Positions 16,744-25,759 of a stretch of DNA of 64,000 nt are shown one piece after another. Position 1 is the first letter of the stretch, and each line of letters starts with the position of its first letter. Location: positions 1 through 64,000 of the forward strand of contig CALWVV010000003.1 in NCBI GenBank assembly GCA_944385035.1, written 5' to 3'. Below the pieces are notes generated by a model. The model was not told where the DNA came from. It ran no database searches and was given only the letters and a program-made list of their open reading frames with translations. The DNA comes from an uncultured Oscillospiraceae bacterium. Its GTDB lineage: Bacteria; Bacillota; Clostridia; Oscillospirales; Oscillospiraceae. The position numbers were made by a program, and so were the translations under genes.

Positions 16744-17421
16744 TCACTCCAGCTCCCGCCGGGCCAGATAGACACTTCCCTGTTCATCCACCATCATAAG
16801 GAAAATTTCCTCCGTTCCCTTACACCCTCTCTGAACCAGCTGCCGCTCCAGCCACGGCCTGTCATGGCCCAGCGCCTTTAGGTTGTGCTCCAAAAGCCGC
16901 CCATCACTGATGACCACTCTGGGGAGGCCATTCTCCTGGACCGCTACCTTCATATCCCGCGCCGTCGGGGGCTTCTGATTGACATAGGGGAGGACCGAAA
17001 GCTTTCCGTTTGTCTCCAAAATAGCATACTTCACTACCGACAAATCGGTATACCCCTGGCAGCGCAGCTCCTCCAGCAGCTCATCCACAGTCAGGCGGTT
17101 GCGTGCCATTTCCCGCTGGTCCAGCGCTCCATTGCGTACCACTATGCTGGGGCGTCCGCATAGCACAGCCCGAAATCCCACATACTTCATGGTGAGCACC
17201 GACAAAATCATGGTCACGCACAAAAGGGCAAGGATCGGTACAATTCCGGTCAGCAAAGGAATCCCATAATCCTGCATGGGCACAGAGGCCAGGTCGGCAA
17301 TAATAAGGGAAAGCACCAGCTCGGAGGGTTCCAGCTCTCCCACCTGCCGCTTTCCCATCAAACGGACTCCGGCAATGATCAGCACATATAAGATGATCGT
17401 GCGTAAAAGGCCTGTAAACAC
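16744..17421 (-). CDS. DUF421 (YetF-like) membrane protein
   Basis: About 225 residues. Three N-terminal membrane helices (about 5-90) include RLMGKRQVGELEPSELVLSLIIADLASVPM, the core signature of the YetF/YcaP family. A cytosolic DUF421 domain follows (MARNRLTVDELLEELRCQGYTDLSVVKYAILETNG). I place the start at the GTG at 17421, preceded by GAGGTGA with good spacing. A TTG at 17496 would add 25 residues with no hydrophobic or family character. It pairs with the DUF4363 gene downstream. Family members are linked to spore or envelope biology, but the role here is unknown. Confidence 0.85.
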   Translation of the reverse strand: MFTGLLRTIILYVLIIAGVRLMGKRQVGELEPSELVLSLIIADLASVPMQDYGIPLLTGIVPILALLCVTMILSVLTMKYVGFRAVLCGRPSIVVRNGALDQREMARNRLTVDELLEELRCQGYTDLSVVKYAILETNGKLSVLPYVNQKPPTARDMKVAVQENGLPRVVISDGRLLEHNLKALGHDRPWLERQLVQRGCKGTEEIFLMMVDEQGSVYLARRELE

Positions 17422-17558
17422 CGCATTCACCTCGTAAGCAGCTTGGGACAGTTCTTCCTTGCCCCTTCGGATGCAGTTTTCCCCCTTCCTTTTCAATTAT
17501 CCTGCGAATTGCCCAAAACTCTCCTAAAAAATTAGGCGGAAAAAGGAAAAAAACCATC

Positions 17559-17587
17559 TTGCCAAGGAGGCATTTTTTCGATAAAAT
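17559..17587 (+). promoter_or_regulatory. Promoter of carAB
   Basis: TTGCCA (17559-17564), 17 bp, TAAAAT (17582-17587), 55 bp before carA. No PyrR-type attenuator hairpins are visible between it and the start. Confidence 0.6.
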
Positions 17588-17642
17588 AACTTGATTATAT
17601 CTAACAAGCATTAGAACTGGAACGGAAGGCGAGTGAGTATTG

Positions 17643-18725
17643 ATGAAAGCGACATTGATCCTGGCAAACGGCAGCATCTTCTCCGGAATCAGCATCGGCA
17701 GCACCGAGACCCGTGTGTGCGAGATGGTCTTCAACACCTCCATGACCGGCTATCAGGAGATTTTGACCGACCCCTCCTATGCTGGGCAGGGCGTTGTCAT
17801 GTCCTATCCTTTGATCGGCAACTATGGCGTCAACAGTGAGGACAATGAGTCCCGCCGCCCCTGGGTGGAGGCCTTTGTGGTCCGTCATCTGTCCCCCCGC
17901 GGCAGCAATTTCCGCTGTGAGGGCGATCTGGGCTCCTATCTGAAAGAGCATAACATCACCGGCATCCAGGGTGTGGACACCCGTGCGCTGACGAAAATAC
18001 TCCGCAGTCAGGGGAGCATGAATGGCATGGTCACCTGTGCGGAGCATTTTAATGTTGCCGAGGTGCTGGAGCAGCTGCGCTCTTATCAGGTAAAGGACAC
18101 CGTGGCTAAGGTCACCCGCACCGAGCCCGAGGTATTTCCCGCTTATGGAGAACAGAAGTATCACGTGGCCATGATGGACTTCGGCGTCAAGCAGCACATG
18201 ATCGAGTGCCTGCGCCGCCGGGGCTGCCAGGTCACTGCCCTGCCCGCTTCCACCCCCGCTGAGGCTGTCCTTGCCGGCGGGTATGACGGAGTGATGCTCT
18301 CCAACGGCCCTGGCGACCCCGCTGAGAACACCCAGATCATCCAGGAGCTCAAGAAGCTCTATAACAGCGACATCCCCATGTTCGGTGTCTGTCTGGGCCA
18401 CCAGCTGCTGGCTCTGGCCACCGGCGCCAAGACCGGCCGTCTGGCCTACGGCCACCGGGGCGGCAACCACCCCGTCCGCGACCTGGAAAAGGGCCGGGTA
18501 TTTATCACCAGCCAAAACCACGGCTATATGGTCCTGTCCGAGTCCGTGGACCCCGCGGTAGCCGAAGTGAGCCACATCAACGTCAACGACGGCACCTGCG
18601 AGGGCCTGCGCTACAAGCGCCCCAACTGCTTTACCACCCAGTTCCATCCCGAGGCCAACGCCGGCCCCAAGGATACGGAATATCTGTTCAACCGCTTCAT
18701 TGAGTCCATGGGAGGTGCCAAGTAA
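17643..18725 (+). CDS. carA: Carbamoyl-phosphate synthase small subunit
   Basis: The glutaminase subunit, which hydrolyses glutamine and channels ammonia to CarB for pyrimidine and arginine synthesis. 360 residues. The N-terminal CPSase small domain contains MVFNTSMTGYQEILTDPSYAGQ. The C-terminal class I amidotransferase carries the nucleophile in MFGVCLGHQLLALA and the His/Glu pair in FTTQFHPEANAGP. The stop overlaps the carB ATG (TAATG), so the pair is translationally coupled. I prefer the ATG at 17643 over the TTG codon immediately before it. The ribosome binding site is weak (GGAAGG, 13 bp upstream). Confidence 0.97.
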   Translation: MKATLILANGSIFSGISIGSTETRVCEMVFNTSMTGYQEILTDPSYAGQGVVMSYPLIGNYGVNSEDNESRRPWVEAFVVRHLSPRGSNFRCEGDLGSYLKEHNITGIQGVDTRALTKILRSQGSMNGMVTCAEHFNVAEVLEQLRSYQVKDTVAKVTRTEPEVFPAYGEQKYHVAMMDFGVKQHMIECLRRRGCQVTALPASTPAEAVLAGGYDGVMLSNGPGDPAENTQIIQELKKLYNSDIPMFGVCLGHQLLALATGAKTGRLAYGHRGGNHPVRDLEKGRVFITSQNHGYMVLSESVDPAVAEVSHINVNDGTCEGLRYKRPNCFTTQFHPEANAGPKDTEYLFNRFIESMGGAK

Positions 18726-21700
18726 TGCCGAAGTATACTGATGTGAAGAAGGTCCTGGTGCTGGGCTCCGGCCCCATCGTCATCGGCCAGGCTGCCGAGT
18801 TCGACTACGCCGGTACTCAGGCTTGCCGCGCTCTGAAGGAAGAGGGTATGGAGGTTGTTCTGATCAACTCCAACCCCGCCACCATCATGACCGACAAGGA
18901 TATTGCCGACCATGTGTATATCGAGCCCCTGAACATTCCCTCCGTCGTCCAGATCATTGAAAAGGAGCGCCCCGATGCCCTGCTGCCCAACATGGGCGGT
19001 CAGACTGGCCTGAACCTTGCCATGGCCCTTTATGAGGACGGCACTCTGGCCAAGTACGGCGTGAAGCTGCTGGGTACCTCTCCCGAGTCCATCCACAAGG
19101 CGGAGGACCGCCAGGGCTTCAAGGACTGTATGGAGTCCATCGGCCAGCCCTGCGTGGTGTCCAAAGTGGTCAACACTGTTCAGGACGCGGTAGACTTTAC
19201 CAATGAGATCGGCTACCCCGTCATTGTCCGTCCCGCCTACACTCTGGGCGGTTCCGGCGGCGGCATCGCTTACGACGAAGCCTCCCTGCGTGAGATTTCC
19301 GACCGCGGCATCGCCCTGAGCCGTGTCAGCGAGGTGCTGATCGAGCGGTGCATCTCCGGCTGGAAGGAGATCGAGTTTGAGGTCATGCGTGACTCCGCGG
19401 GCAACGTCATTACCATCTGCTCCATGGAGAACATCGACCCTGTGGGCGTCCACACCGGCGACTCCATCGTGGTGGCTCCCACCCAGACCCTGGCCAACAA
19501 GGAGTTCCAGATGCTCCGCTCCGCCGCGCTGGACATCATCTCCGCCCTGGAGATCGAAGGCGGCTGTAACGTGCAGTTCGCTCTGAATCCCGACAGCTTT
19601 GAGTACGCGGTCATCGAGGTCAACCCCCGTGTGTCCCGTTCCTCCGCCCTGGCCTCCAAGGCCACTGGCTACCCCATCGCCAAAGTGGCCGCCAAGGTGG
19701 CTCTGGGCTACACCCTGGACGAGATCCCCAACGCCGTCACCGGCAAGACCAAGGCCTGCTTTGAGCCCACCATTGACTACTGCGTGCTGAAGATCCCCCG
19801 TCTGCCCTTCGACAAGTTCACCACCGCCAGCCGTACCCTGGGCACCCAGATGAAGGCCACCGGCGAGGTTATGGCCATCGCCAACTCCTTCGAAGGCGCT
19901 TTGATGAAGGCCATCCGCTCCCTGGAGCTCAACGTCCGGGCTCTGAAGCTGGACAAGCTGGAGGGCCTCTACACCGACGAGATCGAAGACCTGCTGTTCC
20001 AGGTCACCGACGAGCGGCTGTTTGTGGTGGCCGAGGCCCTGCGCCGCGGCTTCTCCCCCCAGAAGATCAACAACATCACCAAGATGGACATCTGGTTCCT
20101 GGACGGCTTCAAGCGGATCATTGACATGGAGGAGGAGCTCAAGGCCTGCAAGGGTGAGCCCGATATCGACACCCTGAAGCGCGCCAAGGAGATGTGCTTT
20201 GCCGACAGCTACATCGGCACCCTGTGCGGCATGAAACAGGCTGAGGTCAAGGCCCTCCGGGAGCACTACGGCATTGTCCCCTCCTTCAAGATGGTGGACA
20301 CCTGCGCCGCCGAGTTTGACGCCGAGACCCCCTACTACTACTCCACCTACGACGGAGAAAACGAGGCCATCGACAACAGCTCCGACAAAAAGAAGGTGCT
20401 GGTGCTGGGCTCCGGCCCCATCCGCATCGGCCAGGGCATTGAGTTTGACTACTGCTCCGTCCACTCTGTCTGGGCCTTTAAGCGCCTGGGCTATGAGACC
20501 ATTATCATCAACAACAACCCCGAGACTGTCTCCACCGACTTTGACGTGGCCGACAAGCTCTACTTCGAGCCCCTCACCGCCGAGGATGTGCAGAACATCG
20601 TGGAGCAGGAGAAGCCCTGGGGCGCCGTGGTTCAGTTCGGCGGTCAGACCGCCATCAAGCTGGCCAAGGCTCTCACCGACATGGGCGTGCAGATCCTGGG
20701 CACCCCCGCCGACGGTGTGGACGCCGCCGAGGATCGTGAGCGCTTCGATGACATTCTCCAGAAGTGCGGCATCCCCCGCGCCAAGGGCCGCACCATTTTC
20801 ACCACCGAAGAGGCTCTGGCAGCCGCCCACGAGCTGGGCTACCCCGTGCTGGTGCGTCCCTCCTACGTGCTGGGCGGCCAGGGCATGGAGATCGCCTACT
20901 CCGACCGGAACATCGAGGAGTTCATGAAGATCATCAACATGACCGTTCAGGAGCACCCCATCCTGGTGGACAAGTACCTCATGGGCCGGGAGCTGGAAGT
21001 GGACGGCGTGTTCGACGGAGAGGACATCCTCATCCCCGGTATTATGGAGCACGTGGAGCGGGCCGGAGTGCACTCCGGTGACTCCATCGCCGTGTATCCT
21101 CCCCTCCACCTGGAGGAGAAGCACCGCCAGCTCATTCTCCAGCACACCAAGAACATGGCCAAGCACCTGGGTGTCATTGGCCTGATCAACGCCCAGTATA
21201 TCCTCTATGATGACGACATCTACGTCATCGAGGTCAACCCCCGTTCCTCCCGCACCATCCCCTATATCTCCAAGGTCACCGGCGTGCCCATCATCGACCT
21301 GGCCACTAAGGTCATGCTGGGTCAGAAGCTAAAGGACCTGAACTACGGCACCGGTCTCTACCCCGAAGCCAACTACTACGCAGTCAAGGCCCCTGTCTTC
21401 TCCTTCGAGAAGCTGACCGATGTAGATACCGGCCTTGGCCCTGAGATGAAGTCCACCGGCGAGGTGCTGGGTCTGGCCGAGACCTATCCCCAGGCCCTGC
21501 TGAAGGCCTTTAAGGGCTCCGGCATGCGTGCTCCTAAGCGGGGCGGCCGTATCATCATCACCGTCAAGGACGAGGACAAGCAGGAGATCCTCTCCATCGC
21601 ACGGGGCTTTGAGGAGATGGGCGTGGAGCTGTACGCTACCTCCGGCACCTGCCAGGTGCTCAATGACGCGGGTATCGAGTGCAAGCGGGTCAACCGCGTG

Positions 21701-21934
21701 TCCCAGTCCCACCCCAACATTCTGGACATGATCGCCTCCGGCACCGTGGACCTGATCATCAACACTCCCACCCGCGGCCGGAAGCACGACTCTGACGGCT
21801 TCCACATCCGCCGCTCCGCCGTGGAGCACGGAGTGGGCTGCGTCACCGCCGTGGATACCGCCCGTGCCCTGCTCACGGTCCGTCAGCAGAGCCGCAGTGA
21901 GGATCTGACCCCCATCGACATCACCAAGATCTGA
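18725..21934 (+). CDS. carB: Carbamoyl-phosphate synthase large subunit
   Basis: The 1069-residue synthetase subunit, full length. It makes carbamoyl phosphate from bicarbonate, ammonia and two ATP. The two homologous ATP-grasp halves each begin with a KKVLVLGSGPI motif (residue 9 and about 557, the latter reading GSGPIRIGQGIEFDY). Both carry the biotin-carboxylase-like motif EVNPR(V/S)SRSSA or EVNPRSSRT. The C-terminal MGS-like allosteric domain (about 935-1069) contains TSGTCQVLNDAGI and INTPTRGRKHDSDGF. All expected motifs are intact. Codon use is strongly biased to GCC/GTC-type codons, which suggests high expression. Confidence 0.98.
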   Translation: MPKYTDVKKVLVLGSGPIVIGQAAEFDYAGTQACRALKEEGMEVVLINSNPATIMTDKDIADHVYIEPLNIPSVVQIIEKERPDALLPNMGGQTGLNLAMALYEDGTLAKYGVKLLGTSPESIHKAEDRQGFKDCMESIGQPCVVSKVVNTVQDAVDFTNEIGYPVIVRPAYTLGGSGGGIAYDEASLREISDRGIALSRVSEVLIERCISGWKEIEFEVMRDSAGNVITICSMENIDPVGVHTGDSIVVAPTQTLANKEFQMLRSAALDIISALEIEGGCNVQFALNPDSFEYAVIEVNPRVSRSSALASKATGYPIAKVAAKVALGYTLDEIPNAVTGKTKACFEPTIDYCVLKIPRLPFDKFTTASRTLGTQMKATGEVMAIANSFEGALMKAIRSLELNVRALKLDKLEGLYTDEIEDLLFQVTDERLFVVAEALRRGFSPQKINNITKMDIWFLDGFKRIIDMEEELKACKGEPDIDTLKRAKEMCFADSYIGTLCGMKQAEVKALREHYGIVPSFKMVDTCAAEFDAETPYYYSTYDGENEAIDNSSDKKKVLVLGSGPIRIGQGIEFDYCSVHSVWAFKRLGYETIIINNNPETVSTDFDVADKLYFEPLTAEDVQNIVEQEKPWGAVVQFGGQTAIKLAKALTDMGVQILGTPADGVDAAEDRERFDDILQKCGIPRAKGRTIFTTEEALAAAHELGYPVLVRPSYVLGGQGMEIAYSDRNIEEFMKIINMTVQEHPILVDKYLMGRELEVDGVFDGEDILIPGIMEHVERAGVHSGDSIAVYPPLHLEEKHRQLILQHTKNMAKHLGVIGLINAQYILYDDDIYVIEVNPRSSRTIPYISKVTGVPIIDLATKVMLGQKLKDLNYGTGLYPEANYYAVKAPVFSFEKLTDVDTGLGPEMKSTGEVLGLAETYPQALLKAFKGSGMRAPKRGGRIIITVKDEDKQEILSIARGFEEMGVELYATSGTCQVLNDAGIECKRVNRVSQSHPNILDMIASGTVDLIINTPTRGRKHDSDGFHIRRSAVEHGVGCVTAVDTARALLTVRQQSRSEDLTPIDITKI

Positions 21935-21942
21935 TTTTCCGC

Positions 21943-21969
21943 CTGGGGCGGCCAACAGGGCCGCCCCAG
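21943..21969 (+). terminator. Terminator of carAB
   Basis: CTGGGGCGGCC (21943-21953) pairs with GGCCGCCCCAG (21959-21969), followed by CCGTAATTTTT. Confidence 0.85.
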
Positions 21970-21992
21970 CCGTAATTTTTCCCCTAAAACGC

Positions 21993-22016
21993 AAAAATCC
22001 ACACCCGAAGGTGTGG
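21993..22016 (-). terminator. Terminator of the small minus-strand unit
   Basis: CCACACC (21999-22005) and GGTGTGG (22010-22016) close a stable TTCG tetraloop on the minus strand, followed by A and five U (21993-21997). It lies 20 bp after the small reading frame at 22037-22099. Confidence 0.75.
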
Positions 22017-22036
22017 TTCCTTGTCCGGTCATTCTG

Positions 22037-22099
22037 TTATCGTTCGCTTACGGCAGCGCCTTCCTGCTCATAGAGCATATCTTCCAGATCCTGAAGCAT
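22037..22099 (-). CDS. Possible small protein or peptide (20 residues)
   Basis: A reading frame of 20 codons plus stop, MLQDLEDMLYEQEGAAVSER, acidic and probably a short amphipathic helix at its start. It has all the parts of a gene: TTGTTT-17-TATGAT (22132-22160), AGGAGG with 8-bp spacing, and a tetraloop terminator with U-tract 20 bp downstream. It is encoded opposite to carB and guaA. An alternative 18-codon frame starting 5 bp upstream has too short a spacing (3 bp). I recognise no family. It could be a small protein, a leader peptide or simply part of a small RNA. Confidence 0.5.
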   Translation of the reverse strand: MLQDLEDMLYEQEGAAVSER

Positions 22100-22131
22100 T
22101 CCATCCGCCTCCTTTCTCGTTTTCTGATGAA

Positions 22132-22160
22132 ATCATACCTGATTTCCAGGTCGAAAACAA
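22132..22160 (-). promoter_or_regulatory. Promoter of the small minus-strand unit
   Basis: TTGTTT (22155-22160), 17 bp, TATGAT (22132-22137) on the minus strand, facing away from guaA. Confidence 0.55.
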
Positions 22161-22213
22161 GGGAATCGCGGTTAAATCTATGTTAAATCTAAACCCATAA
22201 GGGAGGAACCTTC

Positions 22214-23755
22214 ATGTCCCACCAGACCGTCATTGTCCTTGACTTCGGCGGGCAGTACAACCAGCTTATTGCCCGCCGGGTCCGGGAGTGCAATGTGTAC
22301 TGCGAAGTCAAGCCCTATACCACTCCCCTGGCCCAGCTGAAGGCCATGAACCCCATCGGAATCATTTTTACCGGCGGCCCCAACTCGGTCTATTTGGAGT
22401 CCTCGCCCCATGTGGACCCGGAAATTTTCACCTGGGGTGTCCCCATTTTTGGCATCTGCTATGGCTGCCAGCTCATCGCCCACACCTTGGGCGGCCAGGT
22501 CACCGAAGCCCAGGATGATTCCGCCCGTGAGTACGGCAAAACCCAGACCTACTACGACACTGGCTGCAAGCTCTTCCAGGGCCTTCCCGCCGAGGGGATC
22601 TCCTGGATGAGCCACGGGGATTATATGGCCAAGGTACCCGATGGCTTTGCCCTCACCGCCCACTCCGATGCCTGCCCCAATGTGGCCATCGCCGATGAGA
22701 AGCGGGGCTTCTACGGTGTGCAGTTCCACCCCGAGGTAAACCATACGGAGCACGGCATTGATATGATCCGCAACTTCCTCTATGCGGTGTGCGGTGCTGT
22801 GGGAGACTGGACCATGGAGGACTACAAGCACACCGCCATCGCCCAGGTGCGGGAAAAGGTGGGCAGCGGCAAGGTGCTGCTGGCCCTCAGCGGCGGCGTG
22901 GACTCCTCTGTGGTGGCCGCCCTGCTGGCCGAGGCGGTGGGCAAGCAGCTCACCTGTGTGTTTGTGGATCACGGCCTTATGCGTCTCAACGAGGGCGACG
23001 AGGTGGAAGCCGCCTTCTCCAAATGGGACATCAACTTCGTCCGGGTCAACGCCGAAAGCCGGTTCCTGCTGAAGCTGGCCGGTGAAAGCGAGCCGGAGCA
23101 CAAGCGTAAGATCATCGGCGAGGAGTTTATCCGGGTCTTTGAGGAGGAAGCCAAAAAAGTGGGCGCCGTGGATTTCCTAGCCCAGGGCACCATCTATCCC
23201 GATGTCATTGAGTCCGGCGCGGGCAATGCCGCCGTCATCAAGAGCCACCACAATGTGGGCGGACTTCCTGACTATGTGGACTTTAAGGAGATCATCGAGC
23301 CCCTGCGCCTGCTCTTCAAGGACGAGGTCCGGCAGCTGGGCCGTGAGCTGGGCCTGCCTGAGTACCTGGTCTCCCGCCAGCCCTTCCCCGGCCCCGGCCT
23401 GGCCATCCGCATCATCGGAGACATCACCAAGGAGAAGGCAGACACCCTGCGCCTGGCCGACCACATTTTCCGGGAGGAGATTGCCAAGGCGGGCGAGGAC
23501 AAGAACCTCAACCAGTATTTTGCCGTCCTCACCAACACCCGCTCCGTGGGTGTCATGGGCGACGGGCGCACTTACGATTACACCCTGGCCCTCCGGGCGG
23601 TGACCACCAGCGACTTTATGACCGCCGACTGGGCCCGCATCCCCTATGAGGTGCTGGATAAGATCTCCGTACGCATTGTCAACGAGGTCCCTCACATCAA
23701 CCGTATCGTCTACGATATCACCAGTAAGCCCCCTGCCACCATCGAATGGGAATGA
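22214..23755 (+). CDS. guaA: GMP synthase (glutamine-hydrolysing)
   Basis: Converts XMP to GMP using glutamine and ATP. 513 residues in three parts. The glutaminase (about 1-195) has [16 protein letters not shown] with the Cys nucleophile and [14 protein letters not shown] with the catalytic His. The ATP-pyrophosphatase domain (about 200-390) has the PP-loop [15 protein letters not shown]. The C-terminal dimerisation domain ends [12 protein letters not shown], the family's standard terminus. The start follows GGGAGGAACCTTC. It is monocistronic with its own terminator. Confidence 0.98.
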   Translation: MSHQTVIVLDFGGQYNQLIARRVRECNVYCEVKPYTTPLAQLKAMNPIGIIFTGGPNSVYLESSPHVDPEIFTWGVPIFGICYGCQLIAHTLGGQVTEAQDDSAREYGKTQTYYDTGCKLFQGLPAEGISWMSHGDYMAKVPDGFALTAHSDACPNVAIADEKRGFYGVQFHPEVNHTEHGIDMIRNFLYAVCGAVGDWTMEDYKHTAIAQVREKVGSGKVLLALSGGVDSSVVAALLAEAVGKQLTCVFVDHGLMRLNEGDEVEAAFSKWDINFVRVNAESRFLLKLAGESEPEHKRKIIGEEFIRVFEEEAKKVGAVDFLAQGTIYPDVIESGAGNAAVIKSHHNVGGLPDYVDFKEIIEPLRLLFKDEVRQLGRELGLPEYLVSRQPFPGPGLAIRIIGDITKEKADTLRLADHIFREEIAKAGEDKNLNQYFAVLTNTRSVGVMGDGRTYDYTLALRAVTTSDFMTADWARIPYEVLDKISVRIVNEVPHINRIVYDITSKPPATIEWE

Positions 23756-23761
23756 CGTAAG

Positions 23762-23808
23762 AAAAACACCTGCCAGGCTCTCTATTGCAGAGTCTGGTGG
23801 GTGTTTTT
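23762..23808 (+). terminator. Terminator of guaA
   Basis: An interrupted stem joins AACACC, CCAG and CTCT with AGAG, CTGG and GGTGTT, followed by TTTTTTAC, starting 7 bp after the guaA stop. Confidence 0.75.
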
Positions 23809-23920
23809 TACCGTCCGCAAACATATTGGAGCGCTATCGGAAGACCAGGCACAGTTTCGGAACTTGCCCAAAGGTACAGTGCAAATTATGTACTGATTCG
23901 TGACAAGCACCAGATAGATA

Positions 23921-23972
23921 TTGACAAACAAATCTCTGCTGTATATACTATATCATATCAAAAATTTTTGAT
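23921..23972 (+). promoter_or_regulatory. arsR promoter and operator
   Basis: TTGACA (23921-23926), 17 bp, TATACT (23944-23949) is a near-perfect sigma-A promoter. A perfect 16-bp palindrome, ATCAAAAATTTTTGAT (23957-23972), covers the expected transcription start, as for an ArsR-type operator. A near copy lies at 24341-24356. Confidence 0.8.
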
Positions 23973-23985
23973 GTGAGGTGAACCG

Positions 23986-24270
23986 ATGGGTAACCACCAG
24001 GAAGACGCCAAGGTGTTTAAGGCGCTGTGTGATCCCAAGCGCCTTGCCATTTTGGAACAATTACGCAGCGGGGAGAAGTGTGCTTGTGTCTTGCAGGAAC
24101 CCATGGATCTGACGCAATCCGGGCTGTCCTATCACATGAAAATCCTGTGTGATTCTGGTATCGTAGTCAGTCGGCAGGAAGGTAAATGGACCCATTACCG
24201 TTTGAGTACATCGGGAGGGGCATGGGCAATGGAACGGCTGCGGGCCATTCTGACCCCCGATACACAGTAA
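23986..24270 (+). CDS. arsR: ArsR/SmtB family metalloregulator
   Basis: A 94-residue winged-helix repressor. FKALCDPKRLAILEQLRSGEKCACVL holds the metal-sensing Cys pair in the ECxC-like position (CAC). SGLSYHMKILCDSGIVVSRQEGKW is the recognition helix and wing. Release from DNA on binding arsenite or a related metal(loid) is the family mechanism. It leads an operon with a DUF318-type permease, a thioredoxin-like protein and an arsenate reductase, and it probably binds both palindromes at 23957 and 24341. Confidence 0.92.
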   Translation: MGNHQEDAKVFKALCDPKRLAILEQLRSGEKCACVLQEPMDLTQSGLSYHMKILCDSGIVVSRQEGKWTHYRLSTSGGAWAMERLRAILTPDTQ

Positions 24271-24296
24271 GAAGATCACTGCCCTTTCTGCGGCAG

Positions 24297-24327
24297 ATAA
24301 ACGCCATCTCATACTGATGGCGTTTAT
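24297..24327 (+). terminator. Hairpin between arsR and the permease
   Basis: A perfect 12-bp stem, ATAAACGCCATC (24297-24308) and GATGGCGTTTAT (24316-24327), ends in a short T-rich tail. It probably attenuates read-through from arsR. The permease has a second operator copy just downstream, so it may also be transcribed separately. Confidence 0.65.
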
Positions 24328-24340
24328 TTCAGGATAAAAC

Positions 24341-24356
24341 ATCAAAATTTTTTGAT
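24341..24356 (+). promoter_or_regulatory. Second ArsR-type operator
   Basis: ATCAAAATTTTTTGAT differs from the perfect palindrome at 23957-23972 by a single base. It sits 35 bp upstream of the permease start. Confidence 0.65.
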
Positions 24357-24391
24357 TTGTTTTTGATTCTGAGCAAAGTGAGGTTTCGGGA

Positions 24392-25393
24392 ATGAATATA
24401 TGGAGATTTTTTCAAGACGAGATTTTAGGAATGAAGTGGTTGAACCGATTGATCGGCAACGGTCTGTCCGTATTGGGGCTGGACATAGATGGGCGGATAG
24501 GCGGCAGCGTTCAGTTTTTCCTCTACGATGTGATCAAGATCACCGTGCTGCTGTGCTGCCTGATTTTTGTCATTTCCTACATTCAAAGTTACTTCCCCCC
24601 GGAACGAAGCAAGAAAATTCTGGGCCGGTTTCATGGCATTGGGGCAAATATCATTTCGGCCCTGTTGGGGACGGTAACACCGTTTTGTTCCTGTTCCTCA
24701 ATTCCCCTGTTTATTGGCTTTACCAGTGCGGGGCTTCCTTTGGGGGTGACCTTCTCTTTCCTGATTTCCTCCCCGATGGTGGATCTGGGCAGCTTGGTGC
24801 TGCTCATGAGCATCTTCGGAGCGAAAGTAGCTGTGATTTATGTGCTGGTGGGATTGGTGATTGCCGTGGTTGGCGGCACCATCATCGAAAAGCTGGGCAT
24901 GGAAAAGTATGTGGAGAGCTTTATCTTTTCCGCCGGAAGCGTGGATATCGAATCTCCCACCCTTACCAAAACAGAACGTGTGCAGTACGCAAAAGAGCAG
25001 GTTGTTTCCACCTTCCAAAAAGTGTTCCCCTATATTTTGGTGGGGGTGGGGATCGGCGCAGTGATCCACAACTGGATACCGGAAAGCTGGGTTACAGCTG
25101 TATTAGGCAGCAGCAATCCCTTTGGTGTCCTTCTGGCGACCTTGGTGGGCGTTCCCATGTACGCGGATATTTTCGGCACGATCCCAGTGGCGGAAGCCCT
25201 GCTGGCAAAAGGTGCACAGCTTGGTACCATTCTGTCCTTTATGATGGCGGTGACAACGCTGAGTTTGCCCTCCCTCATTATGCTGCGAAAGGCCGTGAAA
25301 CCGAAACTGTTGGCCTTATTTATCGGCGTCTGCACCGTTGGCATTATACTGGTAGGCTACTTGTTCAATGGATTCCAATTTCTTTTTATCTAA
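24392..25393 (+). CDS. DUF318 / ArsP-like permease
   Basis: A 333-residue membrane protein with about eight helices in two similar halves. The signature TPFCSCSSIPLFIGFTSAGLP (about 96-116) has the conserved Cys residues of the permease family that includes ArsP (organoarsenical efflux) and other metal-linked exporters. GVPMYADIFGTIP occupies the matching place in the second half. Its place between arsR and arsC suggests efflux of an arsenic species. Inorganic arsenite would more usually leave through ArsB or Acr3, so the substrate is uncertain. Confidence 0.85.
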   Translation: MNIWRFFQDEILGMKWLNRLIGNGLSVLGLDIDGRIGGSVQFFLYDVIKITVLLCCLIFVISYIQSYFPPERSKKILGRFHGIGANIISALLGTVTPFCSCSSIPLFIGFTSAGLPLGVTFSFLISSPMVDLGSLVLLMSIFGAKVAVIYVLVGLVIAVVGGTIIEKLGMEKYVESFIFSAGSVDIESPTLTKTERVQYAKEQVVSTFQKVFPYILVGVGIGAVIHNWIPESWVTAVLGSSNPFGVLLATLVGVPMYADIFGTIPVAEALLAKGAQLGTILSFMMAVTTLSLPSLIMLRKAVKPKLLALFIGVCTVGIILVGYLFNGFQFLFI

Positions 25394-25411
25394 TTTCAGG
25401 AGGTATGAACG

Positions 25412-25756
25412 ATGGGACTGTTTCACAAAAACAAAAAAGAGAAAGAGGCTTCTTGCTGCTGTGGTAGTTGCACGCCCGAAGCCATGTCTCAGGCAGAGGC
25501 GGTCAAAGCGTCCAGCGGTGTCAAAGTGCTTGGCTCCGGCTGTGCCAAATGCAACGCTCTGGAGCAAGCCGCCCGTGAGGCGCTGGCAGAACTGGGCATG
25601 GAAACAACCATTGACCATGTGACAGATTTTGCCCAGATCGCCGCCTATGGTGTGATGTCCACCCCGGCGCTGGTAGTGGATGGCAAGGTTGTATCCTATG
25701 GCAAAGTTCTCAAGAAGGACGAGGCCAAGGGGCTGATCCAGAAGGTGCGGGGGTAA
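25412..25756 (+). CDS. Small thioredoxin-like protein with Cys-rich N terminus
   Basis: 114 residues. A thioredoxin fold of the small TM0996 type carries the redox motif GCAKC (about 44-48) and the cis-Pro in MSTPALVVDG. An added N-terminal segment EASCCCGSC looks like a soft-metal binding site. It lies 18 bp behind the permease and 3 bp before arsC. It plausibly supplies electrons to the arsenate reductase or hands arsenite to the permease; both are inferences from position. Confidence 0.83.
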   Translation: MGLFHKNKKEKEASCCCGSCTPEAMSQAEAVKASSGVKVLGSGCAKCNALEQAAREALAELGMETTIDHVTDFAQIAAYGVMSTPALVVDGKVVSYGKVLKKDEAKGLIQKVRG

Positions 25757-25759
25757 GTC

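Noticed and set aside
17497..17642. Possible PyrR attenuator ahead of carA
   Set aside because: I found no PyrR binding loop and no terminator/antiterminator pair in the leader; the region holds only a plain promoter.
18611..21166. A very long open frame on the minus strand opposite carA and carB (over 850 codons)
   Set aside because: It mirrors the strongly biased GC-rich codons of carB. The translation is a repetitive Gly/His/Leu/Val-rich string with no domain, and it has no ribosome binding site.
24392..25467. A second overlapping plus-strand frame across the permease gene
   Set aside because: It is read in another frame of the same DNA. Its product lacks membrane helices, while the main frame gives a typical permease.
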